Below, one piece after another: positions 1 to 7,844 of a stretch of DNA of 35,039 nt (position 1 is the first letter of the stretch; each line of letters begins with the position of its first letter). A model generated the notes under the pieces. That model worked only from the letters and a program-made list of their open reading frames with translations, made no database searches and was not told the origin of the DNA. The translations under genes were made by a program, and so were the position numbers. The DNA comes from Bacteroidota bacterium (GTDB lineage: Bacteria > Bacteroidota > Bacteroidia > UKL13-3). The DNA is taken from positions 1-35,039 of the forward strand of contig JAWXAU010000150.1 of the NCBI GenBank assembly GCA_034439655.1, read 5' to 3'.

Positions 1-59
1 GGATGAGCGACTGGCCCGATATACAACCTGAGAGACTTTGGATGAAGTTGTCAGTAGCC

Positions 60-141
60 AGTAAACAGTAGTAAGTGGTCAGTGCTCCGCCGCGGCGGAC
101 GGCGTCAGCCACTGTTTACTGACCACTGACTACTGTTTACT
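60..141. repeat. Inverted repeat with GC-rich centre at the 3' end of the EamA gene
   Basis: Arms 60-83 and 118-141 are complementary at 23 of 24 positions. They are built from simple AGTAAACAGT/AGTGGTCAGT-like words, and the loop carries a CCGCCGCGGCGG palindrome. The right arm supplies the stop codon (TAG, 132-130) and the last residues of the minus-strand EamA gene. A related layout (CAGTT-type words around CCGCCGCGGC) occurs at 29812-29909, so this is probably a dispersed repeat family that could also act as a terminator. Confidence 0.75.
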
Positions 142-1023
142 CTTAAAAACCGGATATATCAACACCACCGCAATCAGCATCGCTGTTCCGATAAAAAAAC
201 TGGTGGATAATAATTCGTATTCTTTGAACAATACAAAAGCAAAAAGTATCGCATACACGGGTTCTAAATTTACGGTGAGACTTAAGGTAAATGGCGATAC
301 GTGTTTCATTAAATTAATACTAGCGACAAAAGTATATACCGTGCAAAGTATGCTCAGTACCACAATCCAAATATAATCATATCCTTGCAAATTAAAATTG
401 GGAAAATGATCTAAGTCGAAGAATAAAAAATATATAGTTGAAAAAAAAAGTACTGAAAATAATTCGATAAAACTTATATAATATGCATTCACTTTATTGG
501 AAATTGTAGAATTAATTACCGTGAACAAAGACGCGGTAGCTGCTGCTCCCACGCCTAGTAACATGCCTTTCCAATAACTAATTTCGGCATTAAATATAAA
601 AACCATAATCGCAATTATAACCACACCAAGAATAATTTCCCTTGGGTCAAGTTTACGCTTTAAAATAAGTGGTTCGAATATCCCAGTAAATAATGCGGTA
701 CAAGAAAAGCTAGCCAAAGCCACAGAAACATTAGAAACTTTAACGGCTCCATAAAAACATAACCAATGCAAAAAAACAATGAATCCTGTAAAAAAAACTT
801 TGAGAAATAGTTGTTTCGTGAACTTGGTCCCATTCGTAATCGGTGTTAGTTTCCTATATATAATAATTCCTGCAAGAATAGTGCAAGCAATTGCGACTCT
901 GTACCATACCAATTGAAAGGTGTCCAAATTGTTGAGCAACTTGCCCAGAACACCTGTAAAGCCCCACAAGAACACAATAAGGTGTAAATGTAAAATATGG
1001 ATACTGGGCTTTACAATTTTCAT
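130..1023 (-). CDS. EamA/DMT-family inner-membrane transporter
   Basis: 297 aa with about ten hydrophobic segments, the usual size of a ten-helix drug/metabolite transporter. The N-terminus has the family-like pattern of a short basic leader, then HLIVFLWGFTGVLGKLL, and the second half repeats the topology (EamA duplicated domain). The substrate cannot be predicted; the family includes amino-acid, nucleotide-sugar and metabolite exporters. The ATG at 1023 overlaps the stop of the upstream oxidoreductase by one base (TAATG), so the two are co-transcribed and probably translationally coupled. The last residues (KSKQ) and the stop codon lie within a dispersed inverted repeat, so the C-terminus may have been re-cut by repeat insertion. 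Confidence 0.85.
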   Translation of the reverse strand: MKIVKPSIHILHLHLIVFLWGFTGVLGKLLNNLDTFQLVWYRVAIACTILAGIIIYRKLTPITNGTKFTKQLFLKVFFTGFIVFLHWLCFYGAVKVSNVSVALASFSCTALFTGIFEPLILKRKLDPREIILGVVIIAIMVFIFNAEISYWKGMLLGVGAAATASLFTVINSTISNKVNAYYISFIELFSVLFFSTIYFLFFDLDHFPNFNLQGYDYIWIVVLSILCTVYTFVASINLMKHVSPFTLSLTVNLEPVYAILFAFVLFKEYELLSTSFFIGTAMLIAVVLIYPVFKSKQ

Positions 1024-2069
1024 TAAAGAGTAAATCTATAAATAGAATATTCTGTAGGAATTTCTTTATTATTTACAATATTCTCCGTGATCAAATTTGC
1101 AAGATGGGGAGCTAAAATTACACCCTTTGTTCCCAATCCGTTTAATATATATAGTTCTTTATTCTCTGGGTCAAAATTACCTACCACTGGTTTCCTATCA
1201 ATTACCGTTGGTCTAACCGCAGCCTTATGATCTATTATTGTATAATCATATTTGAGCACTTTGTTCAACTCATGTATCAAATACTCTTTACCAAATTCAT
1301 TAGGTTCATCATCTATATAAACCCATTCATAAGTTGCACCACAAATAAATTGATTGTTTGCTGTTGGAACAATATAAATTTTCCCATTATATATAATTTG
1401 AGGGATACTTGAAGATGCTTGTCCCCATAGCAACTGACCTTTGGCTGAATTTAAAAACTCTTGCTTCACAAATGGATTACTTCCTGCCTTTGATCCCTCG
1501 CAAAATATGATATATTTAGCTTGATAATTATTATATATTTTGTCATTCACATTTAGCTTTTCATAATCTATTCTTTCAACCAATAACTCACTATTTTTTT
1601 TGCAATATTCCAAGGTTGTATTTACATATAAATTACTATCCAAATAACCTGTTTTATTTACAAAAAAACCACCATATTCACTTTGATAATTTACTGTTAG
1701 TAATTGATCCAAAGCAGGGTCGTCATGCACCCATTCTTTTAACCTTTCTAACTTCAAACTCCAGTCATTTTGATGTGCGATATTTTGAAAGGGCATATAT
1801 AATGGAATTTCATGATAGAGTTTTATTGAACTCATTTCTTCAATCGCTTTATAATATTTCTTCGCACTGTCAAATATTTCTTGGGCATTTGCAACTGTGG
1901 TGAAACGCTTACCGATGATGGGATTAAACATACCGGCCGCTACCAAACTAGAAGTTTGTTGCAAATTGGGGTCAATACACAAACATGAAAGCCCTGCCTT
2001 TTTTAGGCTCCAATACATGCTGCATCCCGCAAGCCCCATCCCTATTATAATGGTATCAACTTGAAGCAT
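1023..2069 (-). CDS. FAD-dependent oxidoreductase (DAO family)
   Basis: 348 aa. The N-terminal Rossmann motif DTIIIGMGLAGCSMYWSL (G10, G12, G15), followed by an acidic residue at the end of the second strand (CIDP), binds the ADP part of FAD. The C-terminal NGLGTKGVILAPHLANLI resembles the closing FAD-binding segment of glycine/D-amino-acid oxidase-like (DAO, PF01266) proteins. The substrate is unknown; the general reaction would be oxidation of an amine or amino acid. No signal peptide is seen, so it should be cytoplasmic. It is the first gene of a two-gene operon with the EamA transporter, and a well-formed Bacteroidota promoter lies about 70 bp upstream. The link with a permease may mean that the pair handles one metabolite, but that is inference. 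Confidence 0.8.
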   Translation of the reverse strand: MLQVDTIIIGMGLAGCSMYWSLKKAGLSCLCIDPNLQQTSSLVAAGMFNPIIGKRFTTVANAQEIFDSAKKYYKAIEEMSSIKLYHEIPLYMPFQNIAHQNDWSLKLERLKEWVHDDPALDQLLTVNYQSEYGGFFVNKTGYLDSNLYVNTTLEYCKKNSELLVERIDYEKLNVNDKIYNNYQAKYIIFCEGSKAGSNPFVKQEFLNSAKGQLLWGQASSSIPQIIYNGKIYIVPTANNQFICGATYEWVYIDDEPNEFGKEYLIHELNKVLKYDYTIIDHKAAVRPTVIDRKPVVGNFDPENKELYILNGLGTKGVILAPHLANLITENIVNNKEIPTEYSIYRFTL

Positions 2070-2141
2070 AAGCTAATCTTTTATCTGGCAATATTTGCTT
2101 GGGTCTCATTGCTACTATTAATACACGTATCATTTGTGGCA

Positions 2142-2172
2142 CAAAAGTATTTGTATAATAGGGTATCACAAA
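2142..2172 (-). promoter_or_regulatory. Promoter of the FAD oxidoreductase-EamA operon
   Basis: On the minus strand, -33 TTTG (2172-2169), a 19-bp spacer, then -7 TACTTTTG (2149-2142). This matches the Bacteroidota consensus TTTG-N19-TAnnTTTG. The predicted start of transcription is near 2136, giving a 5' leader of about 65 bases before the ATG at 2069. It is back-to-back with the tRNA promoter. Confidence 0.75.
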
Positions 2173-2187
2173 ATTGAAAAAAATGGT

Positions 2188-2217
2188 TTTGATATTTGCC
2201 CACCAATCTTATCTTTG
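2188..2217 (+). promoter_or_regulatory. Promoter of tRNA-Leu (possibly also tig)
   Basis: TTTG at 2188-2191, an 18-bp spacer, then TATCTTTG at 2210-2217, matching the Bacteroidota -33/-7 consensus. Transcription should start around 2224, 17 bases before the tRNA. No comparable box is visible between the tRNA and tig, so read-through into tig is possible. Confidence 0.75.
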
Positions 2218-2240
2218 CTCCCGATTAACAAGACATTTTT

Positions 2241-2322
2241 GCGGATGTGGCGTAATTGGTAGCCGTGCCAGACTTAGGATCTGGTGCCGAAAGGCGTGGG
2301 GGTTCGAGTCCCTTCATCCGCA
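2241..2322 (+). tRNA. tRNA-Leu (anticodon UAG)
   Basis: The acceptor stem GCGGATG (2241-2247) pairs with CATCCGC (2315-2321), with A at the discriminator position 2322. The anticodon stem CCAGA/TCTGG (2268-2272/2280-2284) encloses loop CTTAGGA, placing anticodon TAG at 2275-2277. There is a long variable arm (TGCCGAAAGGCG-type), as in class II leucine tRNAs, and a GGTTCGAGTCC T-arm. CCA is not encoded. Confidence 0.96.
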
Positions 2323-2418
2323 CTTTTTTCTTCAAACCCTGCATCGGTGTGACAATATTGCACACCCCGTCACCTAGGAACAATAATTGGAATCTCACCA
2401 AAAAATCAATTTTATAAC

Positions 2419-3804
2419 GTGAACGTAGAACTCATTAAACACGACGACTTAAACGCTACCATCAAGGTATCCATTGCACCGGCTGATTATATGCCTGAGT
2501 ACGAAAAATCTTTAAAGCAATATGCCAAAAACATGAATGTCCCTGGCTTCCGTCCTGGACAGGCACCGAAGAGTATGGTGGAAAAAAGATTTGGCGACAG
2601 TTTGTTTTCCGATACACTCAATGTATTGTTAGAGAAGGCTGTAACTGGGCAGCTTAAAGAAAACGAATTGGACATTTTGGGCAAACCATTGGAAAACGAA
2701 AACCAGCCCTCGCATCACGCCTTTGCAAAAGACATCGAATATAATTTTATGATCGACCTAGGTCTATCGCCAAAATTTGAACTTAATTTTGATGAGCTTG
2801 GTGGTATGGAATTGGTGAAAATCAATATCGACCAAAAAATGTTGGACGATGAAACCAAACAATTGCAACGCCGTTTTGGAAAACACGACCAAGTGGAAAA
2901 CGCAGGCGATACTGATTTGGTATATGTGACCCTTACCGAGCTTGACGAAAATGGTGAAGTGCTTGAAGGTGGTGTTGCCAAAGCTACCAGCATCGGGCTT
3001 GAATTTATGAAACACGAACCTACCAAACAACAATTATTGGAAGCCAAAGTAGGTGAAGATTTTGTGGTGAATGTTTTCAATTTATTTAATGATGATATTG
3101 CCGAAATGCACCACGCACTAGATATTCCTGAAGCCGCGGTGAATGATTTGAATAAAAATTTCAAAGCCAATATTTCTCAAATATATCATATGGAATTGGC
3201 AGCTTTCGACCAAGGGCTATGGGATAAAGTATTTGGCGAAGGAACTTGCAGTGGTGAAGCAGACTTTTACGAAAAATTAAAATTAGATTTGGAAGGGTAT
3301 TATAATTCACAAGGCCGTCATTTATTCGAGCATGCATTGGTCGACAAAGTAATTGAAAGCCATCAAATACCTTTGCCAGAAACATTTTTGAAACGTTGGA
3401 TGCAACGGGAATTTCCCGATCAATATAATAGTGAGACCATCGACCACAAATTCGATAACGAAAAAGTAGGATTGCGTTGGCAGCTCATCAAAGAAAAAAT
3501 TCAAAAAGACAATGATATAAAAGTTGAACCAGAAGAAGTGAAGCAATATATGACAACGGAGATGCGCATGCAGCTAGTCCGCTCAGGCATGTCGAATATA
3601 GAAATGTTTGAGGGTTATATACAACAAGCCGTCGAAAAATCGATGACAGAACAAGACAAATATTATAGTACACATCAAAAAGTAATGGGCGATAAAGTAG
3701 TGAGAAAATTAGGTGAACTTGTTACGGTAAAAGAAACAATTTTACCTCCTGATGTGTTCTTTGATACGATAAAGAAACATAATGAAGAACACCACAAGCA
3801 CTAA
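2419..3804 (+). CDS. tig: Trigger factor (ribosome-associated chaperone and prolyl isomerase)
   Basis: 461 aa, in the usual size range. The N-terminal ribosome-binding domain carries the family signature VPGFRPGQAPKSMVEKRFG (about residues 41-59), which docks on ribosomal protein L23 at the peptide exit tunnel. A PPIase-like middle domain follows (about 150-250; the FKBP core looks divergent, as is common in Bacteroidota), then a long helical C-terminal cradle ending in His/Lys-rich EEHHKH. Translation starts at GTG 2419, fixed by homology because no suitable ATG precedes MNVELIKHD. It precedes clpP by 80 bp without a visible terminator, the classic tig-clpP operon that couples folding of nascent chains to proteolysis. 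Confidence 0.95.
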   Translation: MNVELIKHDDLNATIKVSIAPADYMPEYEKSLKQYAKNMNVPGFRPGQAPKSMVEKRFGDSLFSDTLNVLLEKAVTGQLKENELDILGKPLENENQPSHHAFAKDIEYNFMIDLGLSPKFELNFDELGGMELVKINIDQKMLDDETKQLQRRFGKHDQVENAGDTDLVYVTLTELDENGEVLEGGVAKATSIGLEFMKHEPTKQQLLEAKVGEDFVVNVFNLFNDDIAEMHHALDIPEAAVNDLNKNFKANISQIYHMELAAFDQGLWDKVFGEGTCSGEADFYEKLKLDLEGYYNSQGRHLFEHALVDKVIESHQIPLPETFLKRWMQREFPDQYNSETIDHKFDNEKVGLRWQLIKEKIQKDNDIKVEPEEVKQYMTTEMRMQLVRSGMSNIEMFEGYIQQAVEKSMTEQDKYYSTHQKVMGDKVVRKLGELVTVKETILPPDVFFDTIKKHNEEHHKH

Positions 3805-3884
3805 GGTGCCATTTTACATTTTATAATTATTATTTTACATTTTATTTTAAAAATTTTAAATCCAAATCTAAAAAACTATAATAT

Positions 3885-4559
3885 ATGAATTACGGAAAAG
3901 AATTTCACAAGTATGCCACCAAACATCATGGCATTAGCAGTTTGAAAACAGAAACTTATATTACTAGCGAGGTTAGAGACATGACCCGCACCGTGATAGA
4001 AGAACGCCCCGTCAACTTCCGCGAGATTGACGTATTCTCTCGTTTGATGGTAGATCGCATTATTTTCTTAGGGACACAAGTAGATGATTATTTTGCCAAT
4101 ATTATACAAGCACAATTACTATTTCTACAGTCGATAGATGCTAAACGCGACATACAAGTATATATAAATAGCCCAGGTGGTTCAGTATATGCTGGCTTGG
4201 GTATATATGATACTATGCAATATATAACACCAAGCGTAGCAACTATATGCACAGGTATGGCAGCCAGTATGGGTGCGGTATTGATGTGTGCTGGCGACAA
4301 AGGAAAACGTGCTGCACTTAAACATAGCCGTATCATGATTCACCAACCTATGGGTGGAGCACAAGGCCAAGAAAGCGATATTGAAATCACTGCCCGCGAA
4401 ATCAAGAAATTAAAAAGAGAATTATACGAAATTATCGCTACACACTCAGGCCAACCCTACGAAAAAGTAGAAGCTGATAGTGACCGCGATTACTGGATGA
4501 CTGCTCAAGAAGCCAAAGATTATGGCATGATTGACGAGTTATTAGTGAAGAATAAATAA
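3885..4559 (+). CDS. clpP: ATP-dependent Clp protease proteolytic subunit ClpP
   Basis: 224 aa. The serine-protease triad is visible: S128 in [11 protein letters not shown]153 in [10 protein letters not shown], and D202 in DSDRDYWM. The oxyanion glycine loop [10 protein letters not shown] (about 95-104) and the helix-forming heptamer interface are conserved. The N-terminal extension of about 25 residues before the conserved core suggests a processed propeptide. It would form the double-heptamer peptidase chamber fed by ClpX or ClpA. It sits directly downstream of tig and is followed by a strong palindrome at 4578-4615. The clpX gene that commonly follows in this phylum is not here; an unrelated cassette occupies that place. 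Confidence 0.96.
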   Translation: MNYGKEFHKYATKHHGISSLKTETYITSEVRDMTRTVIEERPVNFREIDVFSRLMVDRIIFLGTQVDDYFANIIQAQLLFLQSIDAKRDIQVYINSPGGSVYAGLGIYDTMQYITPSVATICTGMAASMGAVLMCAGDKGKRAALKHSRIMIHQPMGGAQGQESDIEITAREIKKLKRELYEIIATHSGQPYEKVEADSDRDYWMTAQEAKDYGMIDELLVKNK

Positions 4560-4577
4560 TATACATATAAATTGTAA

Positions 4578-4615
4578 AAAGCACCTTTTATTATTCGAAT
4601 AATAAAAGGTGCTTT
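4578..4615. terminator. 38-bp perfect palindrome ending the tig-clpP operon
   Basis: A perfect dyad with 19-bp arms meets at TTCGAA (centre 4596/4597) and is bounded by AAAGCACC and GGTGCTTT. It lies 18 bp after the clpP stop. Only a short T run follows, so it is a terminator by position and stem strength rather than by a long U-tract, and it could work in both directions. Confidence 0.75.
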
Positions 4616-4726
4616 GAATTGTTCAAAAAATGATAACATTTATTATTGGATGAGAAATTCGATTGAAACTAATTCTGTGACAAATTTTTTTTTACTACTA
4701 AATATACAAAAAATTAAATTTAGCAG

Positions 4727-4734
4727 TAACTTTG
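4727..4734 (+). promoter_or_regulatory. -7 box of the TIGR04255-like cassette
   Basis: TAACTTTG matches the Bacteroidota -7 consensus TAnnTTTG; no clear -33 TTTG is seen. Transcription would begin around 4740. The TTG at 4732 lies inside the box and cannot be the start codon if this promoter is real, which favours GTG at 4759. Confidence 0.6.
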
Positions 4735-4758
4735 TTGCGTTTACTATTAAGTTTTCTT

Positions 4759-5484
4759 GTGCAATATTCTAATAACCATTTAATTGAAGTAAGTTGTGGG
4801 TTTGAGTTTCCAGAGGAAACTACTACTTGGGATAGTACATATTTTGGGCGTTACTTTGAAAAAATTAAATCACTGGGTTTTAATCAACGTACTGAAAGAA
4901 AGGGGGTTCAAATTAAGTTTGAAGCAAATTTGATAGATGCGAGCAAAGAACCTTTTACAACTTCGCAAGCCGAAGATCAAGTAATTTTCAGGGATGAAGA
5001 AAAAGGATTAGCTGTTCTTATAGGAAAAGGAAGAATTTCCTTCCATTGTGTTAAGAACTATATGGGATGGGAGGGATTTCTTAATGAAGTTATTAAACCA
5101 TATTCAGAACTTTATAAAACTCTTGATCTTGGAAATGGTAAGCGACAATGCAGTATAGTTTATTTGAATAGATTTAATAAAGAAGTAGGAGATGGCTTGT
5201 CAGATTATTTTACTTTAATTAGCCCTTTGGAACAAAAATTTGGTGCGGAAATCATTACTTCTGTTCAAAGAATTATCTCCAATAAAAATAATTTATTGAT
5301 TTCAAAATTAAATTCTCAAGTTATACAAAATATACAAAATATCAATTTAGAATGTGGTGCGGTTTGTATTGATGAGGAATGCATAAAAAATAATGATTGG
5401 ATTTATCAAGCAAACCAAACGCATGAACCAATTTTTAATTTCTTCAAGGCAATAACTACAGATAATTTAAGGAATACCTTATAA
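4759..5484 (+). CDS. TIGR04255-like family protein, function unknown
   Basis: 241 aa from GTG 4759 (the frame is open from TTG 4732). The N-terminus HLIEVSCGFEF, then TTWD, then KGVQIKFE, and the mid-protein YLNRFNK recall the TIGR04255 family, a sporadically distributed family of about 250 aa whose members begin with a similar 'P-x-V-E-V-x-C-x-F-x-F' strand. No enzyme motif, membrane segment or signal peptide is evident, so it should be a soluble cytoplasmic protein. It is the first gene of a tight three-gene operon (next gene 8 bp downstream). GTG is chosen because TTG 4732 falls in a promoter -7 box and because GTG gives a start close to the conserved strand. Family assignment is from memory of the pattern, not a search. 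Confidence 0.6.
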   Translation: MQYSNNHLIEVSCGFEFPEETTTWDSTYFGRYFEKIKSLGFNQRTERKGVQIKFEANLIDASKEPFTTSQAEDQVIFRDEEKGLAVLIGKGRISFHCVKNYMGWEGFLNEVIKPYSELYKTLDLGNGKRQCSIVYLNRFNKEVGDGLSDYFTLISPLEQKFGAEIITSVQRIISNKNNLLISKLNSQVIQNIQNINLECGAVCIDEECIKNNDWIYQANQTHEPIFNFFKAITTDNLRNTL

Positions 5485-5492
5485 AAATAATA

Positions 5493-5840
5493 ATGGATAT
5501 TACATCTCTTATAGCACCATCACACCAATATGATAAAAGTATTTTTAATCATATTTCAATTAAAAAAGAATATGCAATTCAAACATCCATATCTGAAAAA
5601 ACTTTGGATTACATGATGAGTGTGTACAATAGGAATGACAATTCAAATCCTTTTAATTTTGTTTATTCACTTTTCGATTCTCAACAAATTGGCTTTGCAA
5701 AAAATCAAAGTACTATACTTGGCTTAGCAAATGAAATGTTTGCGGGCTCAAGATTGCTTAATAATTTCGAGACAGAGGCATTGATGGAAACATTCTCTCG
5801 TTTGAGTATAAAAAAACCAACACTTCTAGGTAGAAAATAA
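5493..5840 (+). CDS. Hypothetical protein, second gene of the cassette
   Basis: 115 aa, family not recognised. It looks soluble: it starts MDITSLIAPSHQYDK, has a mixed charged/aromatic centre (NPFNFVYSLFDSQQIGFAKN) and ends in a basic tail (KKPTLLGRK). No signal peptide, membrane segment, HTH or metal site can be seen. ATG 5493 follows the stop of the TIGR04255-like gene by 8 bases, and its own stop is 10 bases before the third gene, so the three should be made together, most likely as partners in one complex or pathway. Its small size between two larger proteins would suit an adaptor or regulator, which is inference. Confidence 0.65.
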   Translation: MDITSLIAPSHQYDKSIFNHISIKKEYAIQTSISEKTLDYMMSVYNRNDNSNPFNFVYSLFDSQQIGFAKNQSTILGLANEMFAGSRLLNNFETEALMETFSRLSIKKPTLLGRK

Positions 5841-5850
5841 CATCTCTCTC

Positions 5851-6495
5851 ATGCCTTTTGGAGAAAATTTTGATTTAATCCTTCCTAAATATCTTGTGAA
5901 TCATGATAAAGCAAGATTGCAAGATGCGTTAAAGAAATTCATTCCAGATGGAGGCAATAAAAGAGGAGAAATAGATTATACAAATTTCTATAAAAATTCG
6001 AGTCAAACAGTTTTTTTACAATCAGACTTAATTAAAGAAATTAGGTATGCTAATTGGAATAATGAAAACTCAATTTATGAAAAGGAGTATATAAATGCAA
6101 TTATTATTTCTAATTCTTGCGATATTTCTTTTCAAAACGAGCATTCATATAATATAAAACAGTGTCTATTTGCTCCTTTAATAGATTTCAATGAATATCT
6201 AAATACTTTAAAAGCTAAAGGACACGATGCTGAAAAAATAAGTGCCGCTAGTCAAACTATTAAATCTCAATTGGTATCAAATATACTATATTTACCTAAT
6301 AATGAAAATGATAATAAAGAATATATTGTACTATTTGATAATATATTTTGGTTTCCTACAATTGAATTAAATTCTTACATAGAGCAAATGGAAGAAAATA
6401 AAATATCGTCTTTGGGGCTTTTTGGATATTATTTATTTATCTTAAAACTTTCATATCATTTATGCCGTTTACCCGATGAATATGATAATAGATAA
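5851..6495 (+). CDS. Hypothetical protein with SNSCDIS motif, third gene of the cassette
   Basis: 214 aa. A central hydrophobic strand leads into IIISNSCDIS (about residues 87-96), followed by CLFAPLIDF. It ends in an amphipathic/aromatic segment and LCRLPDEYDN. I loosely recall uncharacterised bacterial proteins with an S-Q/N-x-CDI core followed by an 'AP' strand and a C-terminal R-L-P; the Cys-Asp pair could be catalytic or metal-binding, but nothing here proves it. No signal peptide is seen; the LFGYYLFILKLSYHL stretch is hydrophobic enough to be a buried helix rather than a clear membrane span. Strongly A+T-rich, like its two partners. It is the last gene of the cassette; lolD follows after 57 bp. 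Confidence 0.65.
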   Translation: MPFGENFDLILPKYLVNHDKARLQDALKKFIPDGGNKRGEIDYTNFYKNSSQTVFLQSDLIKEIRYANWNNENSIYEKEYINAIIISNSCDISFQNEHSYNIKQCLFAPLIDFNEYLNTLKAKGHDAEKISAASQTIKSQLVSNILYLPNNENDNKEYIVLFDNIFWFPTIELNSYIEQMEENKISSLGLFGYYLFILKLSYHLCRLPDEYDNR

Positions 6496-6552
6496 GAATC
6501 AATGGGATGTTCTAATTTCACATTCTATATTTTTTAATGGGAATATATATAT

Positions 6553-7206
6553 ATGATAAAAGCAAGTAACATTACCAAAAAATTTGGGCAAATAGAAGTG
6601 CTACGTGGCATTGACGTTCACGTTAAAAAAAGTGAAGTCGTTTCTATTATAGGTGCTTCAGGTGCGGGCAAATCTACACTATTACATATATTGGGAACAT
6701 TGATGCCTACCGACGGTGGGAGTTTTAGTATTGATGGTATTGATGCACATTTATTAAAAGGTAGAAAACTCGATAAATTTAGAAACAGTAAAATCGGATT
6801 TGTATTCCAGTTTCACCAATTGATGCCCGAATTTACCGCTGCAGAAAATGCTGCTATCCCTGCCATGATTGCAGGACTCGGAAAAAAAGAAGCATTGGCA
6901 AAAGCTGCTATAATATTAGAACAACTTTCATTGGGTCACCGTTTGCAACACAAACCTTCAGAATTATCAGGAGGTGAACAGCAACGTGTGGCTGTAGCCC
7001 GTGCGTTAATCAATGACCCTGCGGTGGTTTTTGCGGACGAACCCACAGGAAATCTCGATACCAAAAACGCTACTGAGCTCCACGATTTATTTTTGGATTT
7101 GCGTGAACGCACGGGACAAACATTTTTAATAGTAACACATAACGAAGCCTTGGCTAGCAAGAGCGACCGCATATTGCATATTGAAGATGGAATGATTGTT
7201 GGGTAG
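6553..7206 (+). CDS. lolD: LolD-like ABC transporter ATP-binding protein
   Basis: 217 aa, a complete single ABC domain. Walker A is GASGAGKST (34-42), the Q-loop is FVFQFHQLMPEFTA, the signature LSGGEQQR is at 138-145, and Walker B is VVFADEPTGNLD (158-169), followed by the switch histidine VTHNE. The EPTGNLDT and LMPEFTAxEN patterns place it in the LolD/MacB/FtsE group of short exporters. In LolCDE it powers release of lipoproteins from the inner membrane to LolA. No partner permease lies in the window, so the LolD call is by sequence class. No clear promoter box is visible in the 57-bp gap, so it may be read from the upstream cassette. Confidence 0.85.
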   Translation: MIKASNITKKFGQIEVLRGIDVHVKKSEVVSIIGASGAGKSTLLHILGTLMPTDGGSFSIDGIDAHLLKGRKLDKFRNSKIGFVFQFHQLMPEFTAAENAAIPAMIAGLGKKEALAKAAIILEQLSLGHRLQHKPSELSGGEQQRVAVARALINDPAVVFADEPTGNLDTKNATELHDLFLDLRERTGQTFLIVTHNEALASKSDRILHIEDGMIVG

Positions 7207-7216
7207 ATACAGGGGT

Positions 7217-7264
7217 AGATTTGACAACTTTGCAATCAGCGACGCGGGCAAAGTTGTCAAATCT
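7217..7264. terminator. 17-bp inverted repeat, probable terminator of lolD
   Basis: The arm at 7217-7233, AGATTTGACAACTTTGC, pairs perfectly with 7248-7264 around a 14-base loop. It starts 10 bp after the lolD stop. The 'GTTGTCAAATCT' type of palindrome is, from general knowledge, a common dispersed repeat between Bacteroidota genes, so it may be both a mobile repeat and a terminator. Confidence 0.65.
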
Positions 7265-7285
7265 GAACGTACAAATTAAAAAAGT

Positions 7286-7834
7286 ATGATGAAACATTAT
7301 ATTAAATTTGGAGATGTATTTAATAGAATACTAAACTCACGGTTGTGGTTGGTGGGGACACACAACCACGGGCAGCGGGGTTCTAGCTTTTTATTTTTTA
7401 TTATAAGCATTATATCTATCAATGCTGCTCAGGCTCAACCTGTAAAAAAGCCTGCTGCTTCGCAAACGATGAAAATTGAAATGAATATTGGCGATAGTAT
7501 ATGGTTAGGCAAGCCCTCAGAACCTGACCATTTCGAATATATAGATATGATTACCAAAACACGTATCCCCGATACCAACCTCACTTATGATAGTATTACA
7601 GGAGCAGGTTTCTATACTTATTTTTTTGAAAACGGCGATATGGATGGCAAACGCTTACCCGCATTCTACCAAGGCGAACCAATGATAGTAGCCACTTCCA
7701 TTAAAGCGAAAGACAAAAAAACAGGAGAAGACAGAATGGTTATTATAGCTTGGATTAACAAAGAAAAAATGCAAGTGGCTTGGATTGAAATTGGCAGTGC
7801 TTTGGAAAATGGAGAAGTGAAGTTGAGGCGGTAA
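7286..7834 (+). CDS. Hypothetical exported protein
   Basis: 182 aa, not recognised. A hydrophobic core FLFFIISIISINAAQAQ (about 35-51) followed by QPVKKPAA looks like a signal peptide, but it is preceded by an unusually long N-region because a palindromic repeat (7345-7369) is translated there as LWLVGTHNH. The mature part is about 130 aa and rich in short beta-like stretches (DSIWLGKPSEPDHFEYID, GAGFYTYFF, MQVAWIEIG). Codons in the repeat (TTG, TTG, GTG at 7341-7355) could give a shorter, more normal signal peptide, so the start at ATG 7286 is uncertain. It lies 80 bp after lolD, separated by a hairpin. Likely periplasmic or outer-membrane-associated. Confidence 0.65.
   Translation: MMKHYIKFGDVFNRILNSRLWLVGTHNHGQRGSSFLFFIISIISINAAQAQPVKKPAASQTMKIEMNIGDSIWLGKPSEPDHFEYIDMITKTRIPDTNLTYDSITGAGFYTYFFENGDMDGKRLPAFYQGEPMIVATSIKAKDKKTGEDRMVIIAWINKEKMQVAWIEIGSALENGEVKLRR
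7345..7369. repeat. Palindromic repeat inside the signal-peptide coding region
   Basis: GTGGTTG (7345-7351) and CAACCAC (7363-7369) form the outer stem; GTG/CAC (7352-7354/7359-7361) can form an inner stem around GGGA, leaving one bulged A. The two-stem layout matches the repeat at 13343-13369. It is translated in frame, lengthening the N-region of an exported protein. Confidence 0.7.
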
Positions 7835-7844
7835 TCCTATACCA

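Noticed and set aside
2174-2377. Short plus-strand ORF spanning the tRNA
   Set aside because: It reads straight through the tRNA-Leu gene and its promoter; there is no coding signature.
4560-6552. Loss of clpX from the genome
   Set aside because: Only its absence from this position is visible; clpX may be elsewhere.
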